A stretch of 64,000 nt of DNA from Pseudomonas viciae (GCF_004786035.1 NZ_CP035088.1:2206001-2270000); one strand, 5' to 3'; counted from the stretch's first letter, positions 8,208 through 17,874 are shown. Notes: a model not told the origin generated them from the letters alone. Numbers and translations are program-made.

Positions 8208-9233
8208 TCACAAAGCAGGCACTCCGTCTTTCCACACCGACCAGTTTTTCACGATGTCCTGCACCACCGGGTTGCCGGTGCGGAAGAGGTTTTCCAGTGC
8301 AGGAACGAACGCGCCCTGGTCAGCGTATTTGAGCAGGTTGTCCACTTCGTTGCCGCCGGGTTCGGGACGGTCGAAGTCCGAGCCGGCCCGCAGCACGGCC
8401 AGCCGGTTGATATCCACCCGACCTTCGCGGCTGGCTCGCAGCAAGGCCTCGTAGGTGGAATTGTCCTCCTGTTGGGTGGTGCAGTAGACGCCTTTGTTAT
8501 CCGTGAGCAGGCGGGTCCAGACTTCGGCGCGTTCGCTCAGGCGCGTACCGGAGAACCAGGTGTTGCCGGCCAGGGTGTCACAGCGGGTTACCACCGGTGG
8601 CTGGTTGGCCGGTGCATACGGATATTTCAAGCGCCAGGCGGCTGACTCCTTGCTTTCAGCCAAGGTCACGTTCTGGCTGAGCGCAAATGCCTTGGCTTGC
8701 AGCGCCGGGTTGAGTTCGAAGACTTCGGTCTTGTAGTCCAGCGGCGGCTTCTCATTCGGCCCCTTGGTGTTGATGCCCAGGTAGCCGGTGGGCCATTCCT
8801 TGGGTACATCTCGCGAATCCAATTCACACTGGGTACCGAACTCCACCAGGTAATGGGCCCAGGCCGTCGTACCGAGGGTGCCGTGGTGCGGGTTGATCCC
8901 GGCGATCCCGGCCACCAGGAAATAGCTTTTGCGCAGGTCGACGGTTGGCGAGAGCGCCAGGGCCAGTGTCGAGGCTGCGGCGTTGGTCTGGCCCATGCCG
9001 GTGATCAGCAGGCAGACCCGCTCGGTATTGCAGCGGATAGTCGGATATTCAGCGGACAGCCCTGGTATGCGGATCTCATTCTTGAGCTGCAGGCGTTCGA
9101 TCCAGTTCTGCGCCTCGGGGGCGAACATTGTGATCAGCATGACCTTGGGTTGATACGGCGGTGCGGCCCCTGCGGTTGCGCAGAACAGCGCAGTACTGGC
9201 CAGGCTGATGGAAGTAAACAGGCGATTGATCAT
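8208..9233 (-). CDS. Purine nucleoside permease-type periplasmic protein (NUP family)
   Basis: The 341-residue protein has a signal peptide (MINRLFTSISLASTALFCATAGA) and then a NUP-family domain: PKVMLITMFAPEAQNWIERLQL, LLITGMGQTNAAASTLALALSPTVDLRKSYFLVAGIAGINPHHGTLGTTAWA. The fold is related to nucleoside phosphorylases. It lies 54 bp downstream of the Tsx gene on the same strand with GGAGG before the start, so the two form an operon. The likely role is handling nucleosides that enter through Tsx. Whether it transports, binds or cleaves them cannot be told from sequence. Confidence 0.87.
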   Translation of the reverse strand: MINRLFTSISLASTALFCATAGAAPPYQPKVMLITMFAPEAQNWIERLQLKNEIRIPGLSAEYPTIRCNTERVCLLITGMGQTNAAASTLALALSPTVDLRKSYFLVAGIAGINPHHGTLGTTAWAHYLVEFGTQCELDSRDVPKEWPTGYLGINTKGPNEKPPLDYKTEVFELNPALQAKAFALSQNVTLAESKESAAWRLKYPYAPANQPPVVTRCDTLAGNTWFSGTRLSERAEVWTRLLTDNKGVYCTTQQEDNSTYEALLRASREGRVDINRLAVLRAGSDFDRPEPGGNEVDNLLKYADQGAFVPALENLFRTGNPVVQDIVKNWSVWKDGVPAL

Positions 9234-9287
9234 GTATTGGTGACCTCCATGGATTCGAAGTGGGTGTTGCTACAGGCACGGGCTCGC

Positions 9288-10238
9288 TCAGAATTGATAG
9301 CCAACCCCCGCGTAGTAGCCCCACCCATCTGAGCGGGCGCGGAAGTTGCCGTCGCCAAAGTTAAGTTCACTGCCGTCCTGCCAGTTGCCGCCGTTGTGAA
9401 AGTAACGGCCCACCAGCGTGAAGCGCAGGTGCGTGAAGGAGTACAGCAAGACGTTGGTCGCGACCGTGGCGTTGGCCGTGCGAGCCGGGTTGTCTTTATG
9501 CAGGTCTGAACCGAAATCGAAGTTGGTGAAGCCGATGTACGTCAGCGAAGCACCGTTGCTGAACTGGCTGATGGGCACGATGTACTTGAGTTGGGCGCGG
9601 TAGCCGTCCCAGGAATACTCATTGCTGGCGCCGTAGTTTTCCCACTGATACCGCCCGTAGAAGTTGGCCGACAGATTGACCCGCGAATGGATGTCGATAT
9701 CGGTGCCCAGGCCGCTGTACAAGGTATTGGCGCGATTGGCGGAGTTGCTGCCGTGATCGTAGATCCAGTCGAACGCCACATACCATTCCTTGAACGGCCC
9801 GACGGCCAGGCTGCGGCCCGCCAGGTAGTCGATGGAAATGCGTGGTTCGTGCTCCATGAACACCGGCGAGCCGTGGTCCCACACCCCTTTGTCGTGGCTG
9901 TTGCCGATGTTGAAGATCTTCGGGATGTCGATGTAGCCATACAACTCGAACGGCCCCTTGCGCCCGAAATACTCATATTCCAGGTAGACATCGTCGGCCG
10001 GTTGCGGGCCGAAACTGATGTCCTTGCTGCCGATGATCGTCAGGTCCTGGTTGTACCAGTCCGACAGATAGGCACCTTTTTTCGAGGGGGTGGCGTCAGG
10101 GCTGAGGGCTTCGCCCTGGGCGGACGCATCGGTTGTCTGGGCTTGGGTCGTGGGGCTGAGTAGTGCGGTAACGGCGGTCAGTAGCAGGGCGCCTGCAAAT
10201 ACGCCAGGCGCGGCGCAACACCGGGAAGTGAAATGCAT
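9288..10238 (-). CDS. tsx: Nucleoside-specific outer-membrane channel (Tsx-like)
   Basis: The start at 10238 follows AAGGA and yields 316 residues with a signal peptide (ends ...LLSPTTQA). The mature protein is a predicted beta-barrel of the Tsx family: WYNQDLTIIGSKDISFG, DVYLEYEYFGRKGPFELYGYIDIPKIFN, and the C-terminal aromatic YYAGVGYQF expected for outer-membrane proteins. It should admit nucleosides across the outer membrane. It heads an operon with the NUP gene. A perfect LacI/PurR-type palindrome at 10319-10330, about 80 bp upstream, probably regulates it. Confidence 0.88.
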   Translation of the reverse strand: MHFTSRCCAAPGVFAGALLLTAVTALLSPTTQAQTTDASAQGEALSPDATPSKKGAYLSDWYNQDLTIIGSKDISFGPQPADDVYLEYEYFGRKGPFELYGYIDIPKIFNIGNSHDKGVWDHGSPVFMEHEPRISIDYLAGRSLAVGPFKEWYVAFDWIYDHGSNSANRANTLYSGLGTDIDIHSRVNLSANFYGRYQWENYGASNEYSWDGYRAQLKYIVPISQFSNGASLTYIGFTNFDFGSDLHKDNPARTANATVATNVLLYSFTHLRFTLVGRYFHNGGNWQDGSELNFGDGNFRARSDGWGYYAGVGYQF

Positions 10239-10318
10239 GGAAAGTCCTTGTTCGTGCAGGCCGAAGCCTGTGTTCCGTGATTGAAAAAGTACCCGACCTG
10301 GAGAATTCGATCGATTGC

Positions 10319-10330
10319 GCAAACGTTTGC
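10319..10330. promoter_or_regulatory. LacI/PurR-family operator upstream of tsx
   Basis: GCAAACGTTTGC is a perfect 12-bp palindrome with a central CG step, matching the core of operators bound by PurR and other LacI-family repressors. It sits 81 bp upstream of the tsx start in the 309-bp gap 10239-10547, which otherwise holds no gene. Confidence 0.6.
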
Positions 10331-10547
10331 AGTTCTCATACCAGTTTTTCGTACTTGCTTGAAAAATAGGGGGTTGAGGCTTTTTTCCTGTCCTTTTGAT
10401 CAGGTGGCGCGCACCGGATGTTCACGTTGTTGCGCGAAGGGGCACCAAAGGGTGGCAGGGTGTGTGGCGGGCACCCATCGTGCCGTGGCACTGGGCGACT
10501 GGCGTTGCTGGTAGACTCGGTCAACTTGACTGACAAGAGGTATGCCC

Positions 10548-11582
10548 ATGAGCGAGCCGATTCGCCTGACGCAGTACAGCCACGGCGCCGGTTGCGGCTG
10601 CAAGATTTCGCCCCAGGTGCTGGAAGTGATTCTGGCCGGCAGCGGCGCGCAGAACCTTGACCCGAAGCTGTGGGTCGGCAATGCCTCCCGTGACGATGCA
10701 GCGGTATACGCCATCGATGAGGAGCGCGGGGTGGTCTCGACCACCGACTTTTTCATGCCGATTGTCGATGATCCTTTCGATTTCGGCCGCATCGCCGCCA
10801 CCAATGCCATCAGCGACATCTACGCCATGGGCGGTGACCCGCTGATGGCGATTGCGATTCTCGGCTGGCCGGTCAATGTCCTGGCTCCGGAGATTGCCCG
10901 GGAGGTGATACGCGGCGGTCGTTCGGTGTGCGACGAGGCGGGCATTCCCCTGGCCGGCGGGCATTCGATTGATACGCCTGAGCCGATTTTCGGCCTGGCG
11001 GTCACCGGTCTGGTGCAAAAGCGCCACATGAAACGCAACGACACCGCCACCGCGGGCTGCCGCTTGTACCTGACCAAGCCCCTGGGCATCGGCATCCTCA
11101 CCACCGCAGAAAAGAAAGGCAAACTGCGCGCCGCCGACGTTGGCCTCGCCCGTGACTGGATGTGCACCCTCAACAAACCCGGCAGTCGCTTCGGCAAGCT
11201 CGACGGCGTGACGGCGATGACCGATGTCACCGGTTTTGGCCTGCTCGGGCACCTGGTGGAAATGGCCGACGGCAGCCAACTGACGGCGCGGATCCGCTAC
11301 GACGCGGTGCCGCGCCTGCCGGGCGTCGAGTACTACCTGGACCTGGGCTGTATGCCGGGCGGCACGTTGCGCAACTACGACAGCTACGCCAGCAAGGTTG
11401 GTCGGCTTCAGGAACTGCACAAGCGCGTGCTGTGCGACCCACAGACCAGTGGTGGCCTGCTGATCGCTGTCACGGCGCAAGGCGAGGCGGAGTTCCTTGC
11501 GGTTGCCGCTGAACTGGGCCTCACACTGGAGCCGATTGGCGAACTGGTCGAGCGACAGACCTACGCGGTCGAGGTGTCTTGA
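10548..11582 (+). CDS. selD: Selenide, water dikinase (selenophosphate synthase)
   Basis: The enzyme makes selenophosphate from selenide and ATP for selenoprotein and selenouridine synthesis. The 344-residue protein begins [19 protein letters not shown]; Cys16 and Lys19 match the catalytic Cys17 and Lys20 of E. coli SelD. The start at 10548 is preferred to 10542 because AAGAGG then has 7-bp spacing. The ATP-binding region ([36 protein letters not shown]) is intact. Its stop overlaps the next start (TGATG), coupling it to mnmH. Confidence 0.97.
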   Translation: MSEPIRLTQYSHGAGCGCKISPQVLEVILAGSGAQNLDPKLWVGNASRDDAAVYAIDEERGVVSTTDFFMPIVDDPFDFGRIAATNAISDIYAMGGDPLMAIAILGWPVNVLAPEIAREVIRGGRSVCDEAGIPLAGGHSIDTPEPIFGLAVTGLVQKRHMKRNDTATAGCRLYLTKPLGIGILTTAEKKGKLRAADVGLARDWMCTLNKPGSRFGKLDGVTAMTDVTGFGLLGHLVEMADGSQLTARIRYDAVPRLPGVEYYLDLGCMPGGTLRNYDSYASKVGRLQELHKRVLCDPQTSGGLLIAVTAQGEAEFLAVAAELGLTLEPIGELVERQTYAVEVS

Positions 11583-12685
11583 TGGCCAATGACATCACCG
11601 ATTACCGCGACATCTTCCTCAATGACCGGCCGATGATGGACACCCGCGCGCCGATTGAATTTCTCAAGGGCGCCTTCCCTGGCGTGGTCAATCTGCCGCT
11701 GATGACCGACAGCGAACGGCAACGCGTCGGCACCTGCTACAAACAGCAGGGTCAACAAGCAGCCATCGTCCTGGGGCATCAACTGGTGTCCGGCGAGACC
11801 AAGGCGCAACGCATTCAGGCCTGGAGCGAGTTCGCCCAAACCCATCCGGACGGCGTGCTGTATTGCTTTCGCGGTGGCTTGCGTTCACAGATCGTCCAGC
11901 AATGGCTCAAGGACGAAGCGGGCATCGACTACCCCAGGGTCGGTGGCGGCTACAAGGCCATGCGCACATTCTTGCTGGACACCGTCGAGCAGGCGGCCAG
12001 TCAATGTGACCTGGTGCTGTTGGGTGGCATGACCGGTACCGGCAAGACCGAAGTGCTGATCCAGTTGGGCAATAGCCTGGACCTGGAAGGCCATGCCAAC
12101 CATCGCGGCTCAAGCTTCGGCAAACGCGCCACCGGGCAGCCTTCCAACATCGATTTCGAGAACCGTCTGGCGGTGGACGTGCTGAAGAAGCGCGCCGCTG
12201 GTATCGAGCAATTTGTACTCGAAGATGAAAGCCGCATGGTCGGCAGCTGCGCCTTGCCGCTGCCGTTGTTCCAGCGCATGCAGCAGGTGCCGATGGTCTG
12301 GCTTGAAGACAGCGTGGAGCAGCGGGTCGAGCGGATCCTGCGCGATTACGTCATCAACCTGTGCGCCGAGTTCATTGCCGTACATGGCGACGAGGGCTTC
12401 TCACTGTTTTCCGAGCGATTGCTGGCGAGCCTGGACAACATCCACAAGCGTCTGGGCGGCGACCGTCACCGGCGCTTGATGAACATCCTGGAAGCCGCCC
12501 TGGCCGAGCAGGCCCATAGCGGCGCCGTCGACTTGCATCGCGGCTGGATCGAAGGCTTGTTGCGTGAATATTACGACCCGATGTACGTGTTCCAGCGGGA
12601 AAAGAAGGGCCTGCGCATCGAGTTTGCCGGGGAGCGGGCGGCGGTGTTGGAGTATTTGCGAGAGCGAGCGGGGCGGGGAGGGTGA
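11582..12685 (+). CDS. mnmH: tRNA 2-selenouridine synthase
   Basis: This protein (also called SelU/YbbB) replaces sulfur by selenium in 2-thiouridine at the wobble position of tRNAs, using selenophosphate from SelD. The 367 residues contain an N-terminal rhodanese domain with catalytic Cys95 in YCFRGGLRS, then a P-loop GMTGTGKT (149-156) in the C-terminal ATPase-like part. The ATG overlaps the selD stop by one base. Length and motif spacing match E. coli MnmH (Cys97). The frame is intact. Confidence 0.96.
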   Translation: MANDITDYRDIFLNDRPMMDTRAPIEFLKGAFPGVVNLPLMTDSERQRVGTCYKQQGQQAAIVLGHQLVSGETKAQRIQAWSEFAQTHPDGVLYCFRGGLRSQIVQQWLKDEAGIDYPRVGGGYKAMRTFLLDTVEQAASQCDLVLLGGMTGTGKTEVLIQLGNSLDLEGHANHRGSSFGKRATGQPSNIDFENRLAVDVLKKRAAGIEQFVLEDESRMVGSCALPLPLFQRMQQVPMVWLEDSVEQRVERILRDYVINLCAEFIAVHGDEGFSLFSERLLASLDNIHKRLGGDRHRRLMNILEAALAEQAHSGAVDLHRGWIEGLLREYYDPMYVFQREKKGLRIEFAGERAAVLEYLRERAGRGG

Positions 12686-12712
12686 TCACGGATTGGGTAT
12701 CCACCGTCAACT

Positions 12713-12806
12713 CCTGTGGGAGCGGGCTTGCTCGCGAAGGCAGTGCCCCAGTCGACATCAACGCCAACTGACCCACCGCTTTCGCGAGCAAGCCCGCTCT
12801 CACAGG
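12713..12806. repeat. REPIN (paired inverted REP elements)
   Basis: CCTGTGGGAGCGGGCTTGCT at the left and its inverted partner CGCGAGCAAGCCCGCT...CACAGG at the right flank a spacer of about 36 bp. It lies between the convergent mnmH and phosphatase genes. Confidence 0.85.
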
Positions 12807-12819
12807 GAATACCGACTGA

Positions 12820-13494
12820 TTACGTTGGACAGGCTTCCTTGCCATTGTCCAACCCTTGCTTGTAACTCTGGCTACTGAGGCTGGCCTTGCCGTTGTGCCA
12901 GGTCAAGGTCAGCACATACAGCGAGTCGAAGTCCCCGGATGCCCAGTCGGCGGTGATGGTCTGCTCTTTGCCCACCGCTTCACCGGCAACTTTATTGATC
13001 AGTTCCGGCAGGTAGCCATGGGACCAGGCGGTATAGATGGTGGAGTTGTGGTACTTGTCGTCCAGCAACTCGTCAGCCAGATCGCTGGTGTCGTTGGCCG
13101 AAAAGTTGATGTTCACCGGCAACCCGAGCTTGATGGCGCTGGGGCTGATGGTCATCAGCGGGCGAATGTAGCTGTAGGAGTTATCCAGCTCACCCTCTTC
13201 GACATTGCGAGTCGGGTTCGCCGCGAACACGTAATCGGCCTTGCCGAACTTTTCCGGCAGCAGGGTAGCCAGGTCGATGGCTCGGTTGAGGCCCTGGCAA
13301 TTGAGCTGGCCCAGGCCGCCGGCGGGCTTCTCGGCGTGGCGCAGGAACACCAGGGTCTGGGTGCCGTCGGCTGGCTGGGCGCGGCTGATGCTGGATTCCA
13401 GCAATAGCCCCAGGCCACAGACCACAAGCAGCGTCGGCAGCATCAGCCACGAACGGTGTTTGAAGCGTCTGGCGAAATTCAGTGGGTTCATCAT
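12820..13494 (-). CDS. Histidine phosphatase superfamily protein with N-terminal membrane anchor
   Basis: From ATG 13494 the product is 224 residues. A hydrophobic segment (about 15-34, SWLMLPTLLVVCGLGLLLES) is a signal anchor or signal peptide. It is followed by TLVFLRHAEKP with the phosphatase RH motif (Arg52, His53). The later ANPTRN and WSHGYLPELI segments would supply further active-site residues, the second His in SHG. The start is uncertain: GTG 13515 and ATG 13491 are also in frame. It probably acts in the periplasm on an unknown phosphoester. Confidence 0.75.
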   Translation of the reverse strand: MMNPLNFARRFKHRSWLMLPTLLVVCGLGLLLESSISRAQPADGTQTLVFLRHAEKPAGGLGQLNCQGLNRAIDLATLLPEKFGKADYVFAANPTRNVEEGELDNSYSYIRPLMTISPSAIKLGLPVNINFSANDTSDLADELLDDKYHNSTIYTAWSHGYLPELINKVAGEAVGKEQTITADWASGDFDSLYVLTLTWHNGKASLSSQSYKQGLDNGKEACPT

Positions 13495-13814
13495 CGAATA
13501 AATATTCTTCAGCACTCTCGATTAAGGCTGACAAACCTTGGCACCGCAGAGCTTTTGGCCCGGGGTGTTTTTCCCTGTCGTTACGCCGCTTCGATTCCTC
13601 GGGGGCATTGCTCAGAGTCTCCTGAGCTCCTTTGGTTCGATCGGGGTTGATCCTGTGCACTGTAAGGCCTCCTGTCTGGAGGTGAGTCGAATGTTAGCGA
13701 CAGGATGTTGCGAAATTAAGAAGGGGTAGTGTGAATCCCGTGACGTGCTTGTGATGTTGTCCCGCACGTCTTGGATTATTCTCAGGCCTTTCCTTAATCG
13801 CCGAGCTTGCCCCC
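13495..13814. other. Intergenic region without recognised gene
   Basis: The 320 bp between the divergent phosphatase and glutathione transferase genes hold their promoters. I see no convincing small ORF, repeat or RNA signature here. Confidence 0.5.
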
Positions 13815-14513
13815 ATGCCCGACCTGACCCCATTCCCCATCACCCAAAAATGGCCCGCCCAATACCCTGAATGGCTCCAGCTCTACTCCCTGCCAACCCC
13901 CAACGGCGTCAAGGTTTCGATCATGCTGGAAGAGATCGGCCTGCCCTACGAGCCCCACAAAGTGGATTTCGGCAGCAACGATCAGCTGTCTCCCGAGTTT
14001 CTCTCCCTGAACCCCAACAACAAGATCCCGGCGATTCTCGATCCTCATGGGCCGGGGGATCAGCCGTTGGCGTTGTTCGAGTCGGGGGCGATTCTGATTT
14101 ATCTGGCGGACAAGAGTGGTCAGTTGCTGGCTCAGGAGTCGGCGGCGCGCTACGAGACGATCCAGTGGCTGATGTTCCAGATGGGCGGGATCGGGCCGAT
14201 GTTCGGGCAGTTGGGATTCTTCAATAAGTTTGCCGGCAAGGACTACGAAGACAAACGGCCTCGCGATCGGTATGTCGAGGAAAGCAAGCGCCTGCTCAAG
14301 GTGCTCGACGGTCGCCTGCAAGGACGGGACTGGATCATGGGCGAGCGCTACACCATCGCTGACATCGCCACGTTTCCCTGGGTGCGCAACTTGATCGGGT
14401 TTTATGAGGCCGGTGATCTGGTGGGTATCCAGGACTTCCCCAATGTGACGCGGGTGTTGGAGCGCTTTCTGGCGCGACCGGCGGTGGTACGCGGCTTGAA
14501 GATTCCGGAATGA
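13815..14513 (+). CDS. Glutathione S-transferase (YfcG/YghU-like)
   Basis: The 232-residue protein has a thioredoxin-fold GST domain: LQLYSLPTPNGVKVSIMLEEIGLPYEPHKVDF at about 21-52, NPNNKIPAILDP with the cis-proline, and FESGAILIYLADK, which binds the glutathione gamma-glutamyl group. The helical C-terminal domain includes GERYTIADIATFPWV. These features match Nu-class disulfide-reductase GSTs such as YghU and YfcG. The TGA overlaps the start of the PhzF-like gene (ATGA), so the two are cotranslated. Confidence 0.9.
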   Translation: MPDLTPFPITQKWPAQYPEWLQLYSLPTPNGVKVSIMLEEIGLPYEPHKVDFGSNDQLSPEFLSLNPNNKIPAILDPHGPGDQPLALFESGAILIYLADKSGQLLAQESAARYETIQWLMFQMGGIGPMFGQLGFFNKFAGKDYEDKRPRDRYVEESKRLLKVLDGRLQGRDWIMGERYTIADIATFPWVRNLIGFYEAGDLVGIQDFPNVTRVLERFLARPAVVRGLKIPE

Positions 14514-15367
14514 ATGAGCCGATGGCCAGCCGATTCGATTTCAAACAACTGGATGTGTTCAGCAACGTGCCGCTCAAGGGGAATCCGCTGGCAGTGGTGT
14601 TTGGCGCGGATGAGCTCAGTGGCGAGCGCATGGGCGCTTTTGCCAACTGGACCAACCTCAGCGAAACCGCGTTCCTGCTGGCGCCGCAGCATCCGGAGGC
14701 CGATTACCGGGTGCGTATTTTCACCACCTCGACCGAGCTGGCGTTTGCCGGTCACCCGACCTTGGGCAGTTGCCACGCCTGGCTCGAAGCCGGAGGCGTG
14801 CCGAAAGGGCTGGAGATCGTGCAGGAATGTGGCGTCGGCCTGGTCAGAATTCGCCGCAGCGATTACGGGTTGGCATTCCTGGCGCCGCCCTTGCTCAAAT
14901 CCGGACCGCTGGAGGCCGACCTGCTGGAGCGGGTGTGCAAGGGGCTTGGGCTGGAGACCGAGGCGATTGTCGAGGCGCAATGGGTCGATAATGGCGCCGG
15001 TTGGCTGGCGGTGATGCTCAAGGATCGCCAGCAGGTCCTGACGCTCAAGCCTGATTATCATCAATTGCTCGACCTGGCCGTGGGCGTGATCGCGCCTTGG
15101 GATCCGGCCGTGGATGGCGACGAGGCACAGTTTGAAGTGCGTGGTTTCATTGCGGGCGATGGCATGCCCGAGGATCCCGCCACCGGCAGCCTGAACGCTG
15201 GGCTTGCGCAGTGGATGCTGGCCAAGGGGGTGGCGCCTTCGGCTTATGTGGTCAGCCAGGGCTTGACCATGGGCCGGGCCGGGCAGATTCATGTCGAGCA
15301 AATAGGGGAGGAGGTGTGGATTGGTGGCGCGGTGGTGACTTGCATCAATGGCTCGCTGACCTTGTAA
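14510..15367 (+). CDS. PhzF-family epimerase/isomerase-like protein
   Basis: The 285-residue protein belongs to the PhzF/YHI9 superfamily with diaminopimelate epimerase fold. Markers are LDVFSNVPLKGNPLAVV, the catalytic glutamate in NLSETAFL (Glu52), TELAFAGHPTLGS and the C-terminal GMPEDPATGSLNAGLAQW. An alternative start is ATG 14522 (MASRF). No phenazine biosynthesis genes are nearby, so a role in phenazine formation is unlikely; most relatives are uncharacterised isomerases. It overlaps the GST gene by 4 bp. Confidence 0.88.
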   Translation: MNEPMASRFDFKQLDVFSNVPLKGNPLAVVFGADELSGERMGAFANWTNLSETAFLLAPQHPEADYRVRIFTTSTELAFAGHPTLGSCHAWLEAGGVPKGLEIVQECGVGLVRIRRSDYGLAFLAPPLLKSGPLEADLLERVCKGLGLETEAIVEAQWVDNGAGWLAVMLKDRQQVLTLKPDYHQLLDLAVGVIAPWDPAVDGDEAQFEVRGFIAGDGMPEDPATGSLNAGLAQWMLAKGVAPSAYVVSQGLTMGRAGQIHVEQIGEEVWIGGAVVTCINGSLTL

Positions 15368-15415
15368 GGGGATTATTGCCAGGTCGGTAACACTCTGTTT
15401 TCCTGCCGGCGTTTG

Positions 15416-15435
15416 TGCCTTGGTCGACCAGGGCA
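15416..15435. promoter_or_regulatory. Palindrome upstream of hemB
   Basis: TGCCTTGGTCGACCAGGGCA is a 20-bp palindrome with one mismatched pair, 45 bp upstream of the hemB start. It could be an operator or a short hairpin. Confidence 0.35.
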
Positions 15436-15480
15436 TAAGCTTTGCCCCCTGTGATCGAGCCCCATTTGCCCAGGAGTCCC

Positions 15481-16455
15481 ATGTCCAGCCAGTTCCCCGA
15501 AGCACGTCCACGCCGTCTGCGCCGCAATGCGAGCCTGCGCAGCCTGTTCCAGGAAACCGAATTCACCTTGAATGACCTGGTGTTGCCGATTTTCGTCGAA
15601 GAAGAAATCGATGACTTCGTGCCGATCAAGAGCATGCCGGGCGTGGTGCGTATTCCTGAGTCGAAACTGGCCGGTGAGATCGAGCGCTATGCCCGGGCCG
15701 GCATCAAGGCGGTGATGACCTTTGGTGTCTCCCATCATTTGGACAGCGACGGCAGCGATACCTGGAACGAGCGCGGCCTGGTGTCGCGCATGGCGGGGAT
15801 TTGCAAGGACGCGGTGCCGGAAATGATCGTGATGTCCGACACTTGCTTCTGTGAGTACACCGATCACGGCCATTGCGGCGTACTTCACGGGCACGAAGTG
15901 GACAACGACCGGACCCTGGCCAACCTCGGCAAGCAAGCCGTGGCCGCGGCCCGCGCGGGTGCCGATGTGATTGCGCCGTCCGCGGCCATGGACGGACAGG
16001 TCCAGGCCATCCGCCGGGCCCTGGACGAAGCCGGTTTCAGCCAGACGGCGATCATGGCCTATTCCACCAAATTCGCCTCGGCGCTCTACGGCCCGTTCCG
16101 CGAGGCGGGCGGCAGTGCGTTGAAAGGCGACCGCAAGAGCTATCAGATGAACCCGATGAACCGTCGCGAAGCGCTGCGCGAATCCTTGCTCGACGAGCAG
16201 GAAGGCGCCGATGCGCTGATGGTCAAGCCGGCCGGTGCCTACCTCGACATCATCCGCGACATTCGCCAGGCTTCGAACCTGCCGCTGTCGGCCTATCAGG
16301 TCAGCGGCGAATACGCGATGATCAAATTCGCCGGCCAGGCCGGCGCCATCGACGAAGCCCGCGTAGTGCGCGAAAGCCTTGGCGCGATCAAGCGGGCGGG
16401 GGCAGACCTGATCTTCACTTACTTTGCGATGGACCTGGCGTTGAGCGGGATCTGA
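15481..16455 (+). CDS. hemB: Delta-aminolevulinic acid dehydratase (porphobilinogen synthase), zinc type
   Basis: The enzyme condenses two 5-aminolevulinate molecules to porphobilinogen in tetrapyrrole synthesis. The start at 15481 follows AGGAG and gives 324 residues. The active-site lysines are Lys197 (AYSTKFAS) and Lys249 (MVKPAGAY). A three-cysteine zinc site, [15 protein letters not shown] (Cys122, Cys124, Cys132), matches E. coli HemB at a constant offset of two residues. From memory, the usual Pseudomonas HemB lacks these cysteines and is magnesium dependent, so this is probably a second, horizontally related copy. Confidence 0.93.
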   Translation: MSSQFPEARPRRLRRNASLRSLFQETEFTLNDLVLPIFVEEEIDDFVPIKSMPGVVRIPESKLAGEIERYARAGIKAVMTFGVSHHLDSDGSDTWNERGLVSRMAGICKDAVPEMIVMSDTCFCEYTDHGHCGVLHGHEVDNDRTLANLGKQAVAAARAGADVIAPSAAMDGQVQAIRRALDEAGFSQTAIMAYSTKFASALYGPFREAGGSALKGDRKSYQMNPMNRREALRESLLDEQEGADALMVKPAGAYLDIIRDIRQASNLPLSAYQVSGEYAMIKFAGQAGAIDEARVVRESLGAIKRAGADLIFTYFAMDLALSGI

Positions 16456-16511
16456 TCAGCGCTGGGTTTTCGCTGGGAGCGGGTGTTCACACATCCGACG
16501 TTCACCCAGAT

Positions 16512-16608
16512 CCCTGTGGGAGCTGAGCTTGCTCGCGATGGCGGTGGATCAGGTGGCGGTGATGTTGAATGTGCTGACGCCTTCGCGAGCAAGCCCGCTC
16601 CCACATCA
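16512..16608. repeat. REPIN (paired inverted REP elements)
   Basis: CCCTGTGGGAGCTGAGCTTG...GCTCGCGATGG at the left and CGCCTTCGCGAGCAAGCCCG...CTCCCACATC at the right form an inverted pair. It lies between hemB and the DUF1615 gene. Confidence 0.85.
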
Positions 16609-16733
16609 GGTATCGGGTGACTGTTGAACCGGTTCTTTCCCACAGCCATTTCGGTGCTCTGGACGACGGGCCATAGCCCGTGCCCGCTTTTGATCGTATG
16701 GTTGCTCCGCAATAACAGACTTGATGGAGCACC

Positions 16734-17828
16734 ATGCAACTCAATCGATTGATGATCAGCGTCGCCGCATTGCTGGCTCTTGCCGGTTGTGGCAGTCGCC
16801 AGGTCCAGGAACCTGAACGCCAGCCCGCCGAGGTCAAGAGGCAGATCGTGCGGTTGCTGCCGGCCAAGACTGCGGATCGCGAAGGTTGGGCGACTGACAT
16901 TTATGTGGCCTTCGCGGCTCAGCAGATCCCAACCACGACGCAGAATATCTGTGCGGTCCTGGCTGTGACCGAACAGGAATCGACGTTCCAGGCAGATCCG
17001 GCGGTGCCGGGGCTGGGCAAGATCGCTCGGCAGGAGATCAACCGCCGTGCGGCGAAGGTACACATTCCGCAGTTGTTGGTCAGCGGCGCACTGGAGGTGC
17101 GTTCGCCCAACGGCAAGAGCTACAGCGACCGGCTCGACGCGGCGCGTAGCGAGAAGGCGTTGAGTGAGATTTTCGATGATTTCATCGGCACGGTGCCGTT
17201 GGGCAAAACGCTGTTCGACGGCTTCAATCCGGTACACACGGGCGGACCGATGCAGGTCAGCATCGCCTTTGCCCAGGACAATGCCCGGGACTATCCCTAC
17301 ACGGTGGATGGCTCGATTCGTCGTGAAGTGTTCAGTCGTCGTGGCGGGATGTATTTCGGTATCGCACATTTGCTCGGCTATCCGGTGAGCTATACCGAGC
17401 CGTTGTATCGTTTTGCCGATTTCAATGCCGGGTGGTACGCCAGTCGCAACGCCGCTTTCCAGCATGCGGTGAGCCGGGCCTCAGGCATTTCCCTGGCGCT
17501 GGACGGGGATTTGATTCTGCCGGGTTCCATCATGCCGGGCAGCACGGAGCTGGCGGTGCGTACGTTGGGCAAGTCGCTGGGGATGCGCAACCCGACCATT
17601 CGCGATCAGTTGGAGCTGGGTGATAGTCTCGCGTTCGAAGACAGCAAGCTCTACAAGCGCGTGTTCGAATTGGCTGAGCGGGCCGAGGGCAAGCGGTTGC
17701 CGCGAGCGGTATTGCCGGGAATCGTGCTCAAGAGCCCGAAGATCACTCGCAAGCTGACCACGGCGTGGTTTGCCAAGCGGGTGGATGAGCGTTATCAGCG
17801 GTGCATGGCACGGGCGGCGGGGCGCTAG
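16734..17828 (+). CDS. DUF1615 family lipoprotein
   Basis: The 364-residue protein starts with a lipoprotein signal (MQLNRLMISVAALLALAGC, lipobox LAGC with the lipidated Cys19). The body matches the DUF1615 family: AVTEQESTFQADPAVPGLGKIARQEI near residue 80 and GGPMQVSIAFAQ near 170. The EQESTF and GGPMQV segments recall lysozyme-like or transglycosylase folds, though no activity is established. It is likely outer-membrane anchored. A bidirectional terminator follows at 17845-17874. Confidence 0.82.
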   Translation: MQLNRLMISVAALLALAGCGSRQVQEPERQPAEVKRQIVRLLPAKTADREGWATDIYVAFAAQQIPTTTQNICAVLAVTEQESTFQADPAVPGLGKIARQEINRRAAKVHIPQLLVSGALEVRSPNGKSYSDRLDAARSEKALSEIFDDFIGTVPLGKTLFDGFNPVHTGGPMQVSIAFAQDNARDYPYTVDGSIRREVFSRRGGMYFGIAHLLGYPVSYTEPLYRFADFNAGWYASRNAAFQHAVSRASGISLALDGDLILPGSIMPGSTELAVRTLGKSLGMRNPTIRDQLELGDSLAFEDSKLYKRVFELAERAEGKRLPRAVLPGIVLKSPKITRKLTTAWFAKRVDERYQRCMARAAGR

Positions 17829-17844
17829 GTAAACCTGGCCCATG

Positions 17845-17874
17845 AAAAAGCCCGGTGGATGAGACCGGGCTTTT
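17845..17874. terminator. Bidirectional rho-independent terminator
   Basis: AAAAAGCCCGGT...ACCGGGCTTTTA forms a stem flanked by A and T tracts. It ends both the DUF1615 gene and the convergent repeat-protein gene. Confidence 0.85.
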
